A stretch of 64,000 bases of DNA from Diadema setosum (Eukaryota > Echinodermata > Echinoidea > Diadematoida > Diadematidae): contig CM067065.1 of NCBI GenBank assembly GCA_033980235.1, positions 25,142,836-25,206,835 of the forward strand, given 5' to 3'. The translations under genes were made by a program, and so were the position numbers. A model generated the notes under the pieces. The model did no database searches, had not been told where the DNA came from, and was given only the letters and a program-made list of their open reading frames with translations. The first letter of the stretch is position 1. Each line of letters starts with the position of its first letter. Positions 1-11,202 of the stretch are shown piece after piece.

Positions 1-946
1 GACCAAAATCACTCTGAGAATGATCGCACAAAAGAAACAATCAACTAATGTTCAGGCGGTTTATTAACAGCGATATTGTGGGTACAGACTCGTAATCGGT
101 TTTCACATCAGTACAATAATGATCAATAGAAACAATTACAAATCAGAAATAGAATCACTTACATTATGTTATCAAGTAGTCCTTTGAAAATGTTCAGTAC
201 GATGTTCGATGCACCGATGAATGATCCTTGACGCACCGATGAATGATTCCTCCGACGTAACTCCAAAGGCACAGGTTGCATTAATCCACAGTATAAATCC
301 GGGGTAAAATCCACGATAGATGTCCACGGTATAATGTTCACAGCGAAACGTGTAAAATCCAGACGTTATATGACGACCACGTCCAGTTGATGCCTTGAAT
401 GATGATTCACTTTATAATGTCCAGCGAGGAATCCAGCCCGTCACAGCTTTGCCGTAACAATGTCCGTTGACATTAAAATATGGAGTCTATCTCCAACGTA
501 GGTAAATTAATTCTCTGCAGGCAAAATGTCTCCCAGGCCTTATCTCCACAAACACAGTTTGTATAGCAGGTCAGCAGGTAACACAGGACTGACTATAACA
601 AGTCGCTTCAGAGCCAGAAGTGACGTAACTCTCAGAGCAGAGGTGTTGGGTACTCTCTCTACTGCAGAATTTCTCCGGCTTATATACTATCCATTCACCC
701 CTTTCTAGTACATTCTCTAATTTTCTCTAACCTGGGGCCACATACCTGAACATACTAGCAAGTCCAAATTCCAGGAATCCTGGATGACTCACTGCCTAAC
801 TATGTGCATAACATCATTGCCAAAATTAACTACCAATCACATTGGGCTACAAGGGCAGTGCCTCACTCAGCCAGCACTTCCCAGAATTTTCTGGAATGGG
901 TTAAATCATTCTAGATTGAGTGAGCTATAATGTATTTCCTGTCACA
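1..946 (-). mobile_element. LTR-like element (solo LTR candidate), unit 1, 5' edge cut by window
   Basis: Read on the minus strand, this segment begins TGTGACAGG and, as seen intact in units 2 and 3, ends GGTCGTAACA. That gives the TG...CA boundaries with TGTNAC/GTNACA ends expected of an LTR. A TATA-like GTATATAAG lies at about 679-689 on the complement. An AATAAA signal lies at 60-65 on the complement, close to the 3' end. No gag/pol sequence adjoins it and I see no clear target-site duplication, so it is best described as a solo LTR or LTR-like promoter element. An alternative is a real promoter with a non-coding first exon, because a GTAAGT donor-like site lies inside. Homology was not tested. 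Confidence 0.5.
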
Positions 947-1014
947 TGCATACATGTACTGTAGCTACATTGTATACCATGTAGAAAATTCTCCACTGAT
1001 CTGGTCAGCCTGTA

Positions 1015-1262
1015 TGTACTATATCTATATCATATAGAATGTTCTCCATTATTCTGGTCCACCTGTGTACATACACATTAAAACAACCATGCATACAGCC
1101 TTGATACAATCATGTACATAACTACTTGTGTGTACATTAATGTACTATATCTATATCATATAGAATGTTCTCCATTATTCTGGTCCACCTGTGTACATAC
1201 ACATTAAAACAACCATGCATACAGCCTTGATACATGTACATAACTACTTGTGTGTACATTTG
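1015..1262. repeat. 126-bp direct tandem duplication, unit 1
   Basis: Two adjacent copies begin TGTACTATATC at 1015 and 1141. The second copy lacks four bases (ATCA) but is otherwise nearly identical. No coding function is apparent. Confidence 0.9.
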
Positions 1263-1344
1263 TGACAGCGCAAAAAAAAACCAACAAAAACAAAGAAGGA
1301 AGCAAACAAACAAACAAAAAATATGTCCAATAGCAAATCCACTC

Positions 1345-1960
1345 TTTACACAGATACACTTTATTGGGGACACCTTTCAATCATGTTAAGAAAACCATGT
1401 AATATGTTTTGTTTCACGTAATATGAGAACGGAAAGAGGATGTAAAGAGAAAGATAAGTACGGCTATGACACAATGATTTACGGCAGCGATTTCTGCATG
1501 GTGTTGTGATGTCAATGATACGCATGAAGCAGGTAGTATTGGTGCATGCTTGCAATTTTGATTTATGTCAAAATGTTTATCAGATTTTCATCTCTTTCAT
1601 ATTGTAGTTCCCCTTTCAACTCTCTTCTCATAGGTTCCGAGATTAAATTTCTGTGTTGTTTTGTTTTTTCACGTGTACCTAAAGAACAAGACAATTCCTT
1701 AGCAAATCCACCCTTGTACCAGATTGGTGATATCTGTCAATCAACGCATTTTTTTTTTCTGATTTGCGAAATATGAGTAGTAGTGCGTCATATACAGGAA
1801 AAACGATGTATGCAGGATGATACCGGACGTTTAATGTTACATAATTTACAGCAACGATTTATTATTATCATTTTTTTTTTTGTAACATGGCGTTATAAGA
1901 TAAAGTAACACGCATATACACGAAGTAGGTAATAGTGTCATTTGGGCGTGCGCATGATTA
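1345..1960. repeat. Dispersed ~300-bp repeat family, two diverged members, unit 1
   Basis: Shared words link these members to others at 23653-25060. They include GCAAATCCA(C/T)TC, GGGGACACC, GTCAATCA, GAAAACCA, ATCACATAATTTACAGCA(G/A) and ATGACACGAATGA. Members sit at about 1345-1560 and 1690-1960. The copies are diverged and in the same orientation. No TIR or coding capacity was seen, so the class is unknown. Confidence 0.6.
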
Positions 1961-2323
1961 TGATTCATTTGAAAATATATATTGCAAAACCACTTTTTTT
2001 CCAAGCCGTTTAGTCACTTCCTAGATTATGTCTATCTACATGCCTACACGAGTGTCTGACTGGGTTTAGATACATTATGTTCTTCTTTTTTAAACTGTTT
2101 AATGTCCACCCAATATCAACATGAACAGAGTCATCTGTTTGCTTTGTTAATTTCAAATATCTAAAATAATTACATGTATCATGCAATCATAAAAATAATT
2201 ACATGTATCGTGTAACCATTTGACGTTGCTCGTAGGTGGATCCTATTTTTAGGCCTATACAAAGGAAAATGCCTTAATCGAACGATTTCATTGTGCAGGT
2301 GTTTCTGTCAGTGAGTGTGTGCC

Positions 2324-2945
2324 ATGACTGCGCTGGTCATTCTCCAGTTGAACGCCCAAGGGATGAATGCTCATGTAGGAGAATTCATTAGATATATAGA
2401 TTATGACATGAAGGAGTAATTCCTTTGATATGTATACAAGAATCTTGGTTTGCCGATAATACCGAGTTAAATATACTGAATTAATATTCCCCAACACACC
2501 ACACTGTCAAGAAACAGAAAAAATGGACAACCTGGTGGAGGGGTAACGATATACGTTCATGACTCAGTTCGGTTTGAGGAAGTTCGAATCTAAGAATTGA
2601 AGAAATAGAAATGCAACTGATTGATATATATTTGGTAGATTGTGTTTTCTCGGTAGTGAATTATTATAATAATTGCAAGAACTGTATGATGATACTCTGA
2701 ATATGTTACTTTCGAAGGTGAGATTTTATCGAAAGTATTGATAGTCGGTGATTTTAATTCTCATAATGTTCTATGGGGTAGTGTACGAACAGATTTCAAC
2801 GGTAAATAATAGAAAAGTTTATGATGTTTAATAACTTAGTTGTTTTAAATGATGGTTCTCGAACAAGACTGGATGGTCACACCGGCAAGACATCTTGTTT
2901 AGATCTGTCTATCACATCGCCTTTGTTTTCCCGAAACCCAATGAG
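2324..2945 (+). pseudogene. Decayed LINE AP-endonuclease (EEP) domain, unit 1
   Basis: Conceptual translation over shifting frames gives fragments typical of the N-terminal endonuclease of non-LTR retrotransposons. Residues ILQLNAQGMNAHVGEF start just after 2324. PGGGVTIYVHDSVRFEEV lies near 2530-2585. VGDFNSHNVLWGS, with the GDFN catalytic motif, lies near 2744. RTRLDGHTGKTSCLDLSITS lies near 2860-2920. Several stops (the first at 2417) and frame changes show it is dead. No reverse transcriptase follows downstream, so this is an isolated piece. The Jockey-like group is plausible from the motif style but was not tested. Confidence 0.8.
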
Positions 2946-3020
2946 AGATTACCTCATGAATTATGCATAACTCAGGGCATCCTTCCACAATATTCTGTCC
3001 TACCGAGTGCACATAGAAAC

Positions 3021-3059
3021 GTGTGTGTGTGTGTGAGTGTGTGTGTGTGTGTGTGTGTG
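3021..3059. repeat. (GT)n microsatellite, unit 1
   Basis: GT run interrupted by a single GA. The interruption sits at a slightly different place in unit 2. Confidence 0.95.
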
Positions 3060-4111
3060 CACCATCCACATAGGTTAGCTCGTTAATGTTATTTAATTCA
3101 GCTTCACATTTTCTACATAGGCATGCATTTTGAATGGCCAGAAGAGATGTCCTTATCTACATTTGAGTTGAAAATGTTAATCAGTACCTATATAATTGAA
3201 CCTTCTGTGAGACTGGCGTCTCGTGATTTCATGACTGCAAAGAATGCCCCATATTCCCCTGGCACTTTGGCTTTGCAGGAATCCTTTTGTGTCCCAGATC
3301 CTCTCTGTTCCCTTTCACAGGAAATGTACCACGGACGGGTTTTCCTGTGACAGTGTGATCACCCACGAAATGCCTGTTTAATGTAAATGGTGCTTGGCAA
3401 TAGAGATTGCTATCTTGACGGCAGATTTTATAGATGTTTGGCAAATATCTTAATACATTTAATATGAAAATATAGAGCATTTCAAAGTGAAAACAAACTT
3501 ACCGATGGGAAAAATTCACAAATTACACTTTCAAAACCGACAATCACAGTGAATATCTTGTAGACTTTACAACAGTGAGAGGTTTGCATTCGGCAGTAAT
3601 TTTGGAGTAGTTTCCACGTGCAGAACCCTCATGAATTCTTTCAAATGCATGTATTTGCATTGACTGCTATCATTCTCTCATTTGAAGTTAGATGTTATAC
3701 AACTCAAAATGAATGGGAAAAATGACAAAACACTATAATAATGTGAAAGAGACAAGGACATTCTATTTTCACTGAAAGACAATCTATATTATACCTAAGA
3801 GAATAGACTAGAATTCCTTTGGGCTCTGCAATGTGTTTTGATTGACATTGGTGCTTAGCCAATGAAACTTCGATATTGGTGACTGGCAACTGTATTTCCA
3901 CGCCCGGTTCCACGCCTCTATTCGGAAGTTTCTTACTAGACGTATTAGTCGACTAGACTTCCACAACGTCGCGCCCTCTATTGACTGGCAATGATCCTAG
4001 ATCCTGTACTCAGCCCTGTTTACACAATCCTCAGTTCTCCACAATATCATGCCGACCACAGAACTCAGCTCGGAGTTGCGTACACGCGTGCACAGAAGAC
4101 TTGTACACGCG
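3060..4111. other. Interval with no recognised gene, unit 1
   Basis: No long open frame and no domain I recognise on either strand. Short open frames overlap each other antisense without motifs. Counterparts lie at about 30743-31795 and 58473-59525. Confidence 0.5.
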
Positions 4112-4164
4112 TACACACACACACACACACACACATATCATATCATATCATATCATATCATACA
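4112..4164. repeat. Compound (CA)n-(ATATC)n microsatellite, unit 1
   Basis: A CA run is followed directly by about five ATATC pentamers. A long poly-A run follows at about 4303-4332. Confidence 0.95.
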
Positions 4165-4304
4165 CCATACCATAACTCTTTGCAGTGGCTTTGCGTCCTG
4201 CGTCATGAATATTCACGATAGCTCGTACTTTTGGCGAGGAGAATGGTACATTTGCCGCTGCGCCTATAGAATAATCATGAAATAATCTCTCGCTTGGCTA
4301 CGAC

Positions 4305-4335
<31 letters not shown>

Positions 4336-4495
4336 GCTGTCGCGCCCGGAATTTTAAGGACCTGTGACACGGCCTTAAGAAATCTTCTACCCGTCACCAC
4401 GCGATGGCTGTGAACAATCCATCCAAATAACGTTGTAGTCATCAATTCGTTCCTTCCTCTTAGCTGTGTCTGCTCTTTTCTAAATGAGAACTATA

Positions 4496-5201
4496 TTATG
4501 TGACCGTGCATCACAAAACAAACAAAAAGTCGCACCCCTTGATTTTATGTGAGGACTAAAAAAAAAGGTAAAATGGGTCAACCATGTCAATATTCACTTT
4601 TCCATATTTCCTGAAAGAGCTATTTCTCTTTTACATTATTCTGAAGTTTGGGATCATAACACGAATGGGAAAGTGTGTTTTCAGCAGTTTTTCTACAACC
4701 TTTTTGAGGGGGAGTAGAATGATCAGTTATGTCTTAGAGGCCCCTTTTCATTTTTTGAAATCCTTTGCACACTCTTCAATTTTAAGTCAAATAACTTTTG
4801 AAATGATGATACTACTGCTTTGAAAGTTGGCATTAATCATAGACAGAATGTGTTAACAGAACACGCTTAATTTCAGCTTAATCTGATAATCCCTTCATTG
4901 TTGTTGCTCCACTGGTTTACATCCTGTGTTTTGTCCCTTTCAACGCACAGCTAGCACAGCTTGTAAAAGGTTAAGGTCTTGATAGACCCTGTACTTCAGA
5001 GCCTCTTTTCTCAGTTAAAACACACTTTTCCAGAGTGTGTGCGTCCTTTCCAGTATTTAGATAGGTTAGTGGAGTCTATTTGAATTGAGTTATAGATCAT
5101 TTTAAATCTTAGAGTCTGCTCTTTCAGAATTTGCCCTTAACTTAAAATCCATGTCTGGCGACTTTTTTTTTTTTTTGATTTTGTGATGCAGGGTCACATA
5201 A
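4496..5201. mobile_element. Foldback/MITE with ~40-bp terminal inverted repeats, unit 1
   Basis: The left end TTATGTGACCGTGCATCAC...AAAAAGTCGC is the reverse complement, with few mismatches, of the right end GCGAC(T)n...GTGATGCAGGGTCACATAA. The inside (~620 bp) has no transposase. The TIR motif resembles a repeat common in marine invertebrate genomes; that is recollection, not a search. No target-site duplication is evident. Confidence 0.75.
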
Positions 5202-5581
5202 TGATTATCGGGAGAATCTGGCCAAGATTGTGTGTTTATGTGTGTGTGTGTGGGGGGGGGGGGAGGGAATTAGGTGGGTAGGTGTGTATATTGTTTCATC
5301 GTATCTTTTTTTTCCTTCGCCAGACCTTGTCTGATTCACTCGTAGAACGCAATCTGCAGCCGCAAGAGGGCGCAATGCAGAGGATTTGTCAAAAAGTCTA
5401 GATTCTGGACAAGGTGCAGCAGGAGCTGCAACACACAAGTCTGATGACCGGTGCCAAAATTCATTTCATTTGAAATTCCATGACACCACCACTTATGATA
5501 GTACTGTGCAGCTAATGTCCGTATCTTTCACAATTTACCGTCAGTAGCCTGACTGTCTTTGAAGACTATTATAATATTCTA

Positions 5582-5822
5582 TGAAGAGTTTGTTCGCAAA
5601 AACCAATAAGTCAATATTTGCCAAATGGAGATATTTGCGAATAAAGGTCAAGAAAAATAGAGAGAATAATAAGAAAATGTTTGCTTCTTTTGACCATAAC
5701 TTCAAAAATGTACCTTATGACCAATATATAATTCAAAAGGTATTATTTTGTATACTTTATGACAGCGACCGTACTTCAAAACCTTCAAAAATGGACATCG
5801 GTTTTTGCGAACAAACTCTTCA
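5582..5822. mobile_element. Tc1/mariner-type MITE, TA flanked, unit 1
   Basis: Perfect terminal inverted repeats of 23 bp (TGAAGAGTTTGTTCGC... / ...GCGAACAAACTCTTCA) bound a 241-bp non-coding element. A TA lies immediately outside each end (5580-5581 and 5823-5824), the duplication expected of Tc1/mariner elements. An 85-codon open frame crossing it is a by-product of the TIR sequence. The perfect TIRs suggest a fairly recent insertion. Confidence 0.85.
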
Positions 5823-5840
5823 TATATTATTCATATAATA

Positions 5841-6994
5841 TCAAGTTTCAAGTTTCAAGTTTATTTCATATTTCCACTTTCTCAGTGATGGGATTACAAA
5901 GTGATTGACAATAAAACAAAAGTACAAAACATACACAACCATATCTTGTGTTTGAGGAAAAACAAACAAACAAACAAACATTACACACAAATATAAATGG
6001 TCGTTTTCATCTGAGGCTATTACAAATAAATGTCAGAAATATGATGGGGCCTACATAAAAGCAATGATGCTTGTAAAAGCTGTAGGTTCCCGAATTTATA
6101 GGCGTGAAATTATACGGAGAACGGACATGTTTATCTCGACCAACTTAAATTGTACCAGTGCAAAATCAGTATCAAAAACGAACTATCGAACCACATGAAT
6201 ACTTTAGTATCGCTTAAACGAGACTGTACATATTTCGCCGTGTTTACACACACATACACACACAAAAGTGCTATAACGGTATCGTCAAATAACTTGGAGC
6301 TGCAGACAAAGACAAAAGACTGGGGGTATTAAAAAAAAAAAAAAAAAATGTTGCTAAGAGCCGGGTAGTATGTATCCACTAAGTAATAGCCGTTTTAGTT
6401 TGCGTTTGAAGGTGAATAAGGATAAGGAAGAAGTAATATCTTGAGGGAGGTCATTCCAGTATCTGGGACCAGTAAACACAATTGTTTTCTTTGCAAAAAT
6501 AGTGCGAGTACGGGGAAGGTGATAAGCGTCACTCTGACGAGTGGGGTAGCAATGAAAAGAGCGATTTCTTTTGAACATGTGAATAAAAACGGATGGTAAT
6601 TCATTAGTTGTTAGTTTATACATGAAAATTCCAAGATTATAATAAAATAGGTCTGGAATTTTCAGAATTCTGTTTAGATGAAAAAAACAGTTGGTATGAG
6701 CAAAATATCCGGCGTGGTTTATAATTCTTATTGCACGCTTTTGAATACGAAGAAGGGAATCTAATAGTAAATTGATTGCATTTCCCCACGCCAAAATTCC
6801 ATAATTAAAGTGTGGAGATATTAAAGAAGAATATATACTCTGCAAAATATAAACAGGGAACAAATGTTTAAGCTTGTTTAAAATTCCAATATTTCTGGAC
6901 AAAATTTTACTTACAAAATTGATATGAGTTTTCCAGGATAATTCTCGGTCAATCCAAAGCCCTAAAAACTTTGCGTTATTGACCTGCGTTAAAC
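5841..6994 (-). mobile_element. 5'-truncated LINE: reverse-transcriptase C-terminus and 3' UTR, unit 1
   Basis: The minus strand encodes about 210 residues of the thumb and C-terminal region of a non-LTR retrotransposon reverse transcriptase, stopping at 6354. Recognisable motifs in order are AKFLGLWIDRELSWKTHI, YSSLISPHFNYGILAWGN, LRIQKRAIRII, HCYPTRQSDAYHLPRTRT and GPRYWNDLPQDI. An untranslated stretch follows, ending in a TTGAAAC tail at 5841-5861 (three repeats here), like CR1/L2/Jockey-type elements that end in short repeats. It is 5'-truncated at 6994, as is usual for target-primed insertions. In unit 1 the frame is open throughout. Not autonomous. Confidence 0.9.
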
Positions 6995-7539
6995 GTATAT
7001 AATATATATAATAACATATATAAAATATATAATGAAGTTCATGTATATAATTGCTAAATCTTTATGAGACGCAAATATTTTAGGTAACGCCGAAAATTTC
7101 ATACCACCTTCATGAACTTTAGGCTAATTGTACATTTTTGGGGATTTTCCCTCAAATTGGCATTCACTCACCGTTGATTGGATGTTGGCAGTCTTGCAGT
7201 CCGGGAGGATGTAAATGTATGTTGGAATATTACACCTTTGTTGAAACAGCACGGGGGAAAGAATCTACCCGCTTCAAATTAAGGTCAAAGCTACACTGCC
7301 CTACTTTGGCAAAAGGAAGCAAGTGACATCGAGTACAAATGCTACAAATGAAGCAAAATTTGGGTAGGCCCTTCAACATGGAAATTTGTGAAGAGAAATA
7401 ATGTCGGTAATCCTGCAAGTCATGGTGATGCTTTTAAGGGTGCGTTTTATCAACTATTTTTCTCGGCAGAAACAGATTTTCCAAACGGCGTTCAAGGAAT
7501 TTCAACGAGATGATAAACGCAAAGCTATTTTGATTATGG
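6995..7539. other. Intergenic interval, unit 1
   Basis: A short AT-rich stretch (about 6993-7065) is followed by unremarkable sequence. A single arm of the downstream hairpin repeat, TTGGCAAAAGGAAGCAAGTG, lies near 7305-7325 without its partner. No gene recognised. Confidence 0.5.
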
Positions 7540-7882
7540 GGTTCGGAAAGCCTTTCTGAAAACCGCAAATTTGTGCTTTCCGAAACAGGTTTCCAAAAGA
7601 GGTTTTAAGAAACCTATTTCTAGAAGCCCTTTGAAGCGAGATAAACGCAAAGCTGTTTCAAAACGGCTTTGTACTGCGGTTACGAACCATACCTTCTCCT
7701 CGGGTCAAAATGGGCAATGCAGCTACAAAGTGACAAGGCCAGTTTTCGTGCTCGCGATGAGTTGGTAAATGCAACTGTCTTGGAAGCCGTATCGAAAGGG
7801 CTTTGGAAACGGCTTTGGGAACGGCTTTTGAAAGCCGTTTCGAAAGGGCTTTGGAAAAGGCTTTTGAAAGCCGTTTCAAACA
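7540..7882. repeat. Short-palindrome array built on GAAACGGCTTT / AAAGCCGTTTC, unit 1
   Basis: The words GAAACGGCTTT and AAAGCCGTTTC, and close variants, recur in alternating orientation. Examples include GAACGGCTTTTGAAAGCCGTTTC near 7827-7850. Both strands read as open frames of Lys/Ala/Val/Ser/Leu repeats only because the palindromes lack stop codons. One member is GGAAAAGGC here but GGAAACGGC in units 2 and 3. Confidence 0.8.
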
Positions 7883-7956
7883 GGGGAAAGATGGTAAACG
7901 CAGCCTATGACAATACGAAAAATGTTGATATTCCCATAGAAACTCATTGTTATGTA

Positions 7957-8406
7957 ACTTGCTTCCCTTGCCAAAGTATTATAGATTTGTAGCAAACATG
8001 AAAAATCTGGCAAAAGGAAGCATGTGACAATTATGTCATGAGTATGTTACTTACTTCCTTTTGCCAAAGTATTATAGATTTGAAGCAAACATACAAAATT
8101 GGCAAAAGGAAGCAAGTGACAATCATATCATTAGGATGTTACTTACTTCCTTTTGCCGAAGTATTTTAGATTGTGTGCAAATACTAATAATTTGGTAAAA
8201 GGAAGTAAGTGACAATCATTATCATAATGAGGACTGGTTGTAACTTGCTTCCTTTTGCTAAAGTATTTCATTTTTTTTTTTTTTTTTAGCAAATATGAAA
8301 AATCTGGCAAAAGGAAGCAAGTGACAATCATATCATGAGATTTCTTGCTTCCTTTTGCCAAAGTATTATAGATTTGTAGCAAACATAGAGAATTGGCAAA
8401 AGGGGG
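7957..8406. repeat. Array of five hairpin-forming repeats (~95-bp period), unit 1
   Basis: Five consecutive inverted repeats begin at about 7957, 8049, 8140, 8242 and 8343. Each has a left arm ACTTGCTTCCTTTTGCCA and a right arm TGGCAAAAGGAAGCAAGT around a ~35-50 base loop (AAGTATTATAGATTTGTAGCAAACAT type). Spacers of the form GACAATCATATCATGAG separate them. The arms are near perfect even though the loops vary, and one loop holds a T run. No coding content. It could be a tandemly amplified foldback element or a structured satellite. Confidence 0.85.
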
Positions 8407-8773
8407 CATTAAAATCTGTGAAAAAAAGAGGGGGATATCACAACAAAGGTGACAACATCTATACCCCAACCAAAGGAAAACATGTTTCTATTGTACTGCA
8501 CACCAAATACTCATAAGGATGGTTATCCCTTTGAGGTATAGTAGGCGAGCCTATAAGTACCTCTTTGCTTGTTATCCTTTACGTCCTGTTGTAAACAACA
8601 TCATTATTATAATGGTCTGTAGGATACAACTTATCAAGGGCTTTGGCAGATTCCACTTATTAAGCTCAATAATTGGTTGGGAAGAATGACTTCTCCCATA
8701 AGCATAATATTCGGAGGTACTTCGTGTAAGAAAATATGCAGGCAGTTGACCACTGACGATAATATGCTCTCAC

Positions 8774-9368
8774 CTAGTCGCACACGGCCGGGTCACAAAA
8801 CGGATTTGATCCGGGTGAAAATGAGTCGGATTAGTCCCGGAAATGGAGGGTAATTTATGCTACAGTCCCACTCGGCCGGATTTCGAACCGGGTCCATAGG
8901 AATTATAACCGTATCGACCCGGTTCGAGCCGTAGAGGCCCGTATTGACCTGTCCATAACCGTATTAAAATTCGCTTTTTAAATCCTTAACTAACTCCTTT
9001 TCCACCCCTGTCGACCCGTGTCAACCCGCTTCAACCCGTACCAACCCGGATGTAAACCTTATCATTATCCGTTGCATTGAAGGCAATGCGGTATACAGCA
9101 AGGGTCCATGCGGTTTTATGCTGCGGGTTGCAGCGGGACGATGCAAGTTAATGCGGTTCGAACCGGGTCAATTCGAATATCAATACGGAATTGAAATCTG
9201 TGATAAATTTTGAACATGACCAAAATTGTTTCACCGCAGTATCGTATCCCCCGGAATTCATCAGGAATTGACACGGGTTACGATGCGGGTCAATGCGGGT
9301 CTCTACGGGTCGATACGGTTTTAATCCTTATGGACCCGGTACAAAATCCGGCCGTGTTTTGACTCTAG
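8774..9368. mobile_element. Foldback element with CACGGCCGG ends, unit 1
   Basis: The ends CTAGTCGCACACGGCCGG and CCGGCCGTGTTTTGACTCTAG are inverted copies. An inner arm (about 8868-8960, CCGGGTCCATA...ACCGTATCGACCCG) is repeated in reverse at about 9265-9350. The interior is dominated by short words such as CAACCCG, GACCCG and GCGGGT. No open frame. The class is unclear; it resembles a MITE or foldback transposon. Confidence 0.75.
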
Positions 9369-11202
9369 CATTAACGAGGAGAGACAACTATACATCCTTA
9401 TCCTTTCCTCTAAATCTCACCGATCAATGAATCTCTCCGTAACATGACTAGTCTGTAAACGCCATACAATTTCAAATTAGATCCCAAATCATATTATTTA
9501 TTGTTTCTTTTCAACTTATGTCGTTAGACGTTACTTCTGAGACTACTGAGTACTATAGTCGTAACGTCTGTGTGCAAGACATGCAGATTGCAAGATTTCA
9601 AAGTCTCGAAGACACTAAAACTAGCCTTGACTTTTGAGTTGAAAATGAAATCATGAGATTAACAAAGTAGGCGTAGGCCCTACTAAACTAAAAAAAAAAA
9701 TAAATTAAAAGTCTAACAGTAAAACTCAAAGGAAGAGTAAAGAATAAAGTTAGACATGTTAGACTTTTACTTTCAAGTCTAACTATTAAGTCTAAGTTAA
9801 GACTTTACTTGTAATACCAGTTACTAAAACTAAGATCAGCTGCAGTCTAAGACCAAGTCAAATTAACACAGTTCAGAGCCATACCGGTAGTCTAGCTCTA
9901 GATCTACATCTAGACTAGTGGTAATAGTAGGTAGAGTCCACCCATTTTCCCCCCCAATCTTTACTGGTCCATTCCTGAAAAAGTTACTGGTCAGTGTCCA
10001 ACAGTGATTTTTCCTGGTCAGGGACCGTCGGACCAGTGCCAGTGTGCAGCGTTGGTGTAGATGTCATCTATGACAGTATGTGGTCTAGTGATACTACCTA
10101 AACACTACGAGTACTCTACAGGTTAGGTGGCTTTCCTGTACAGTGCAGTGTTAAAGTATACTTGTGAATTCAGCCCTAGTACCGTACTGTGTGTAGTGTA
10201 TGTCTAACGTTAGTTCGAGTGGAGTACCTAAGCACAGCGGTGGGGCTTTTTTCCCCTAAAACTTGTGAATGTGGCCCAACCAAATGGCGTTTGTATATTT
10301 ACGCTTGATTGATAGTGATACAGTGGCGCTGTCGATTTCCACAGCAGCCATACATAATCTTTTGTCCTTTCTTCTTTCCTTTTTTCCCCTTTGTTCTTTC
10401 ACTCTTTTTATTCTTGTAATCGAAGGACTTCCTAAGAAATGTCCCTCGACTGATTTAACCAGGACTCTTGAGTCCTGGTAAACCTAACCTTACCGAGTAA
10501 CCGTTAACGTTTGTTAGGCCTAACATAACAGTAACACTGACTTAGCCCTGTATTGACTTTGTCTTTGGCCGACTTACTGAGATGGCGAGTCTCACTCTTT
10601 AACGTTAGTCTAAACGTAGTCGCTAGATCTGTCAGTGTCAGTGTCACCGGTTATTGTATATGGTGCCATCTCTAACGTACTTTAACAAGTTGATGTTAGT
10701 TATCTATGTCAACTTACTGATTTAGTAATAGTGGTACTGTCATCCTGTTGGACATCGCCGAAATATCATCCGTGACGTGTTAATTTCGTGTCACAAAGAC
10801 AAAAGTTGCCAAGATCTAATAGTATTAGATGTCTAGATTTAGATGTAGTCTAGATCTAAGTAATATGAAATCTGTGTAACTAAAAAGTGAAAGGTCTAGA
10901 CTTCACTTAGTCTATAATTAGACCAGACATTCATGAGGCAAAGGCCTATTTAGTAGATCTATTCTTATTCTATTTTAATGTCAATTCCTGCTAACTCGCA
11001 ACGTGTTATTCCTAAGGCCAAGGACTTCCGGGTTAGTGATTTTTTTTTTTTTGATAAATACCAAACAGCAGACGTGTTTCATTTGTATTCTTGCACAGAC
11101 TTCATGAAAATATGTGCAGTATCAAAGAAATATGATGCACATGACAATGTCACTGTTTTATAGGTGAATGGTTAATACCTTTAAAAGCTGAATGATAATG
11201 TA
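9369..11202. other. Interval with no recognised gene, unit 1
   Basis: The sequence is rich in short self-complementary words (TCTAGATCTA, TAACGTTA, AGTCTAAC/GTTAGACT). A C run at about 9950 is much longer in unit 2 (about 37636-37651). A short frame from 10269 (YLRLIDSDTVALSIS) stays open for 70 codons but has no domain I recognise. It could conceivably be a first exon for the candidate exon at 11650. Confidence 0.4.

Noticed and set aside
5581..5838. 85-codon open frame with a lysine-rich start
   Set aside because: It coincides with the Tc1/mariner-type MITE, and its start and end are the inverted repeats.
7658..7992. Lys/Ala/Leu-rich open frames on both strands, resembling an amphipathic helical peptide
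   Set aside because: Both frames are by-products of the GAAACGGCTTT palindromes; no start context, signal peptide or splice support.
7957..8406. CRISPR-like array
   Set aside because: Repeats are hairpins with homologous, not unique, loops and spacers; the genome is eukaryotic and there are no cas genes.
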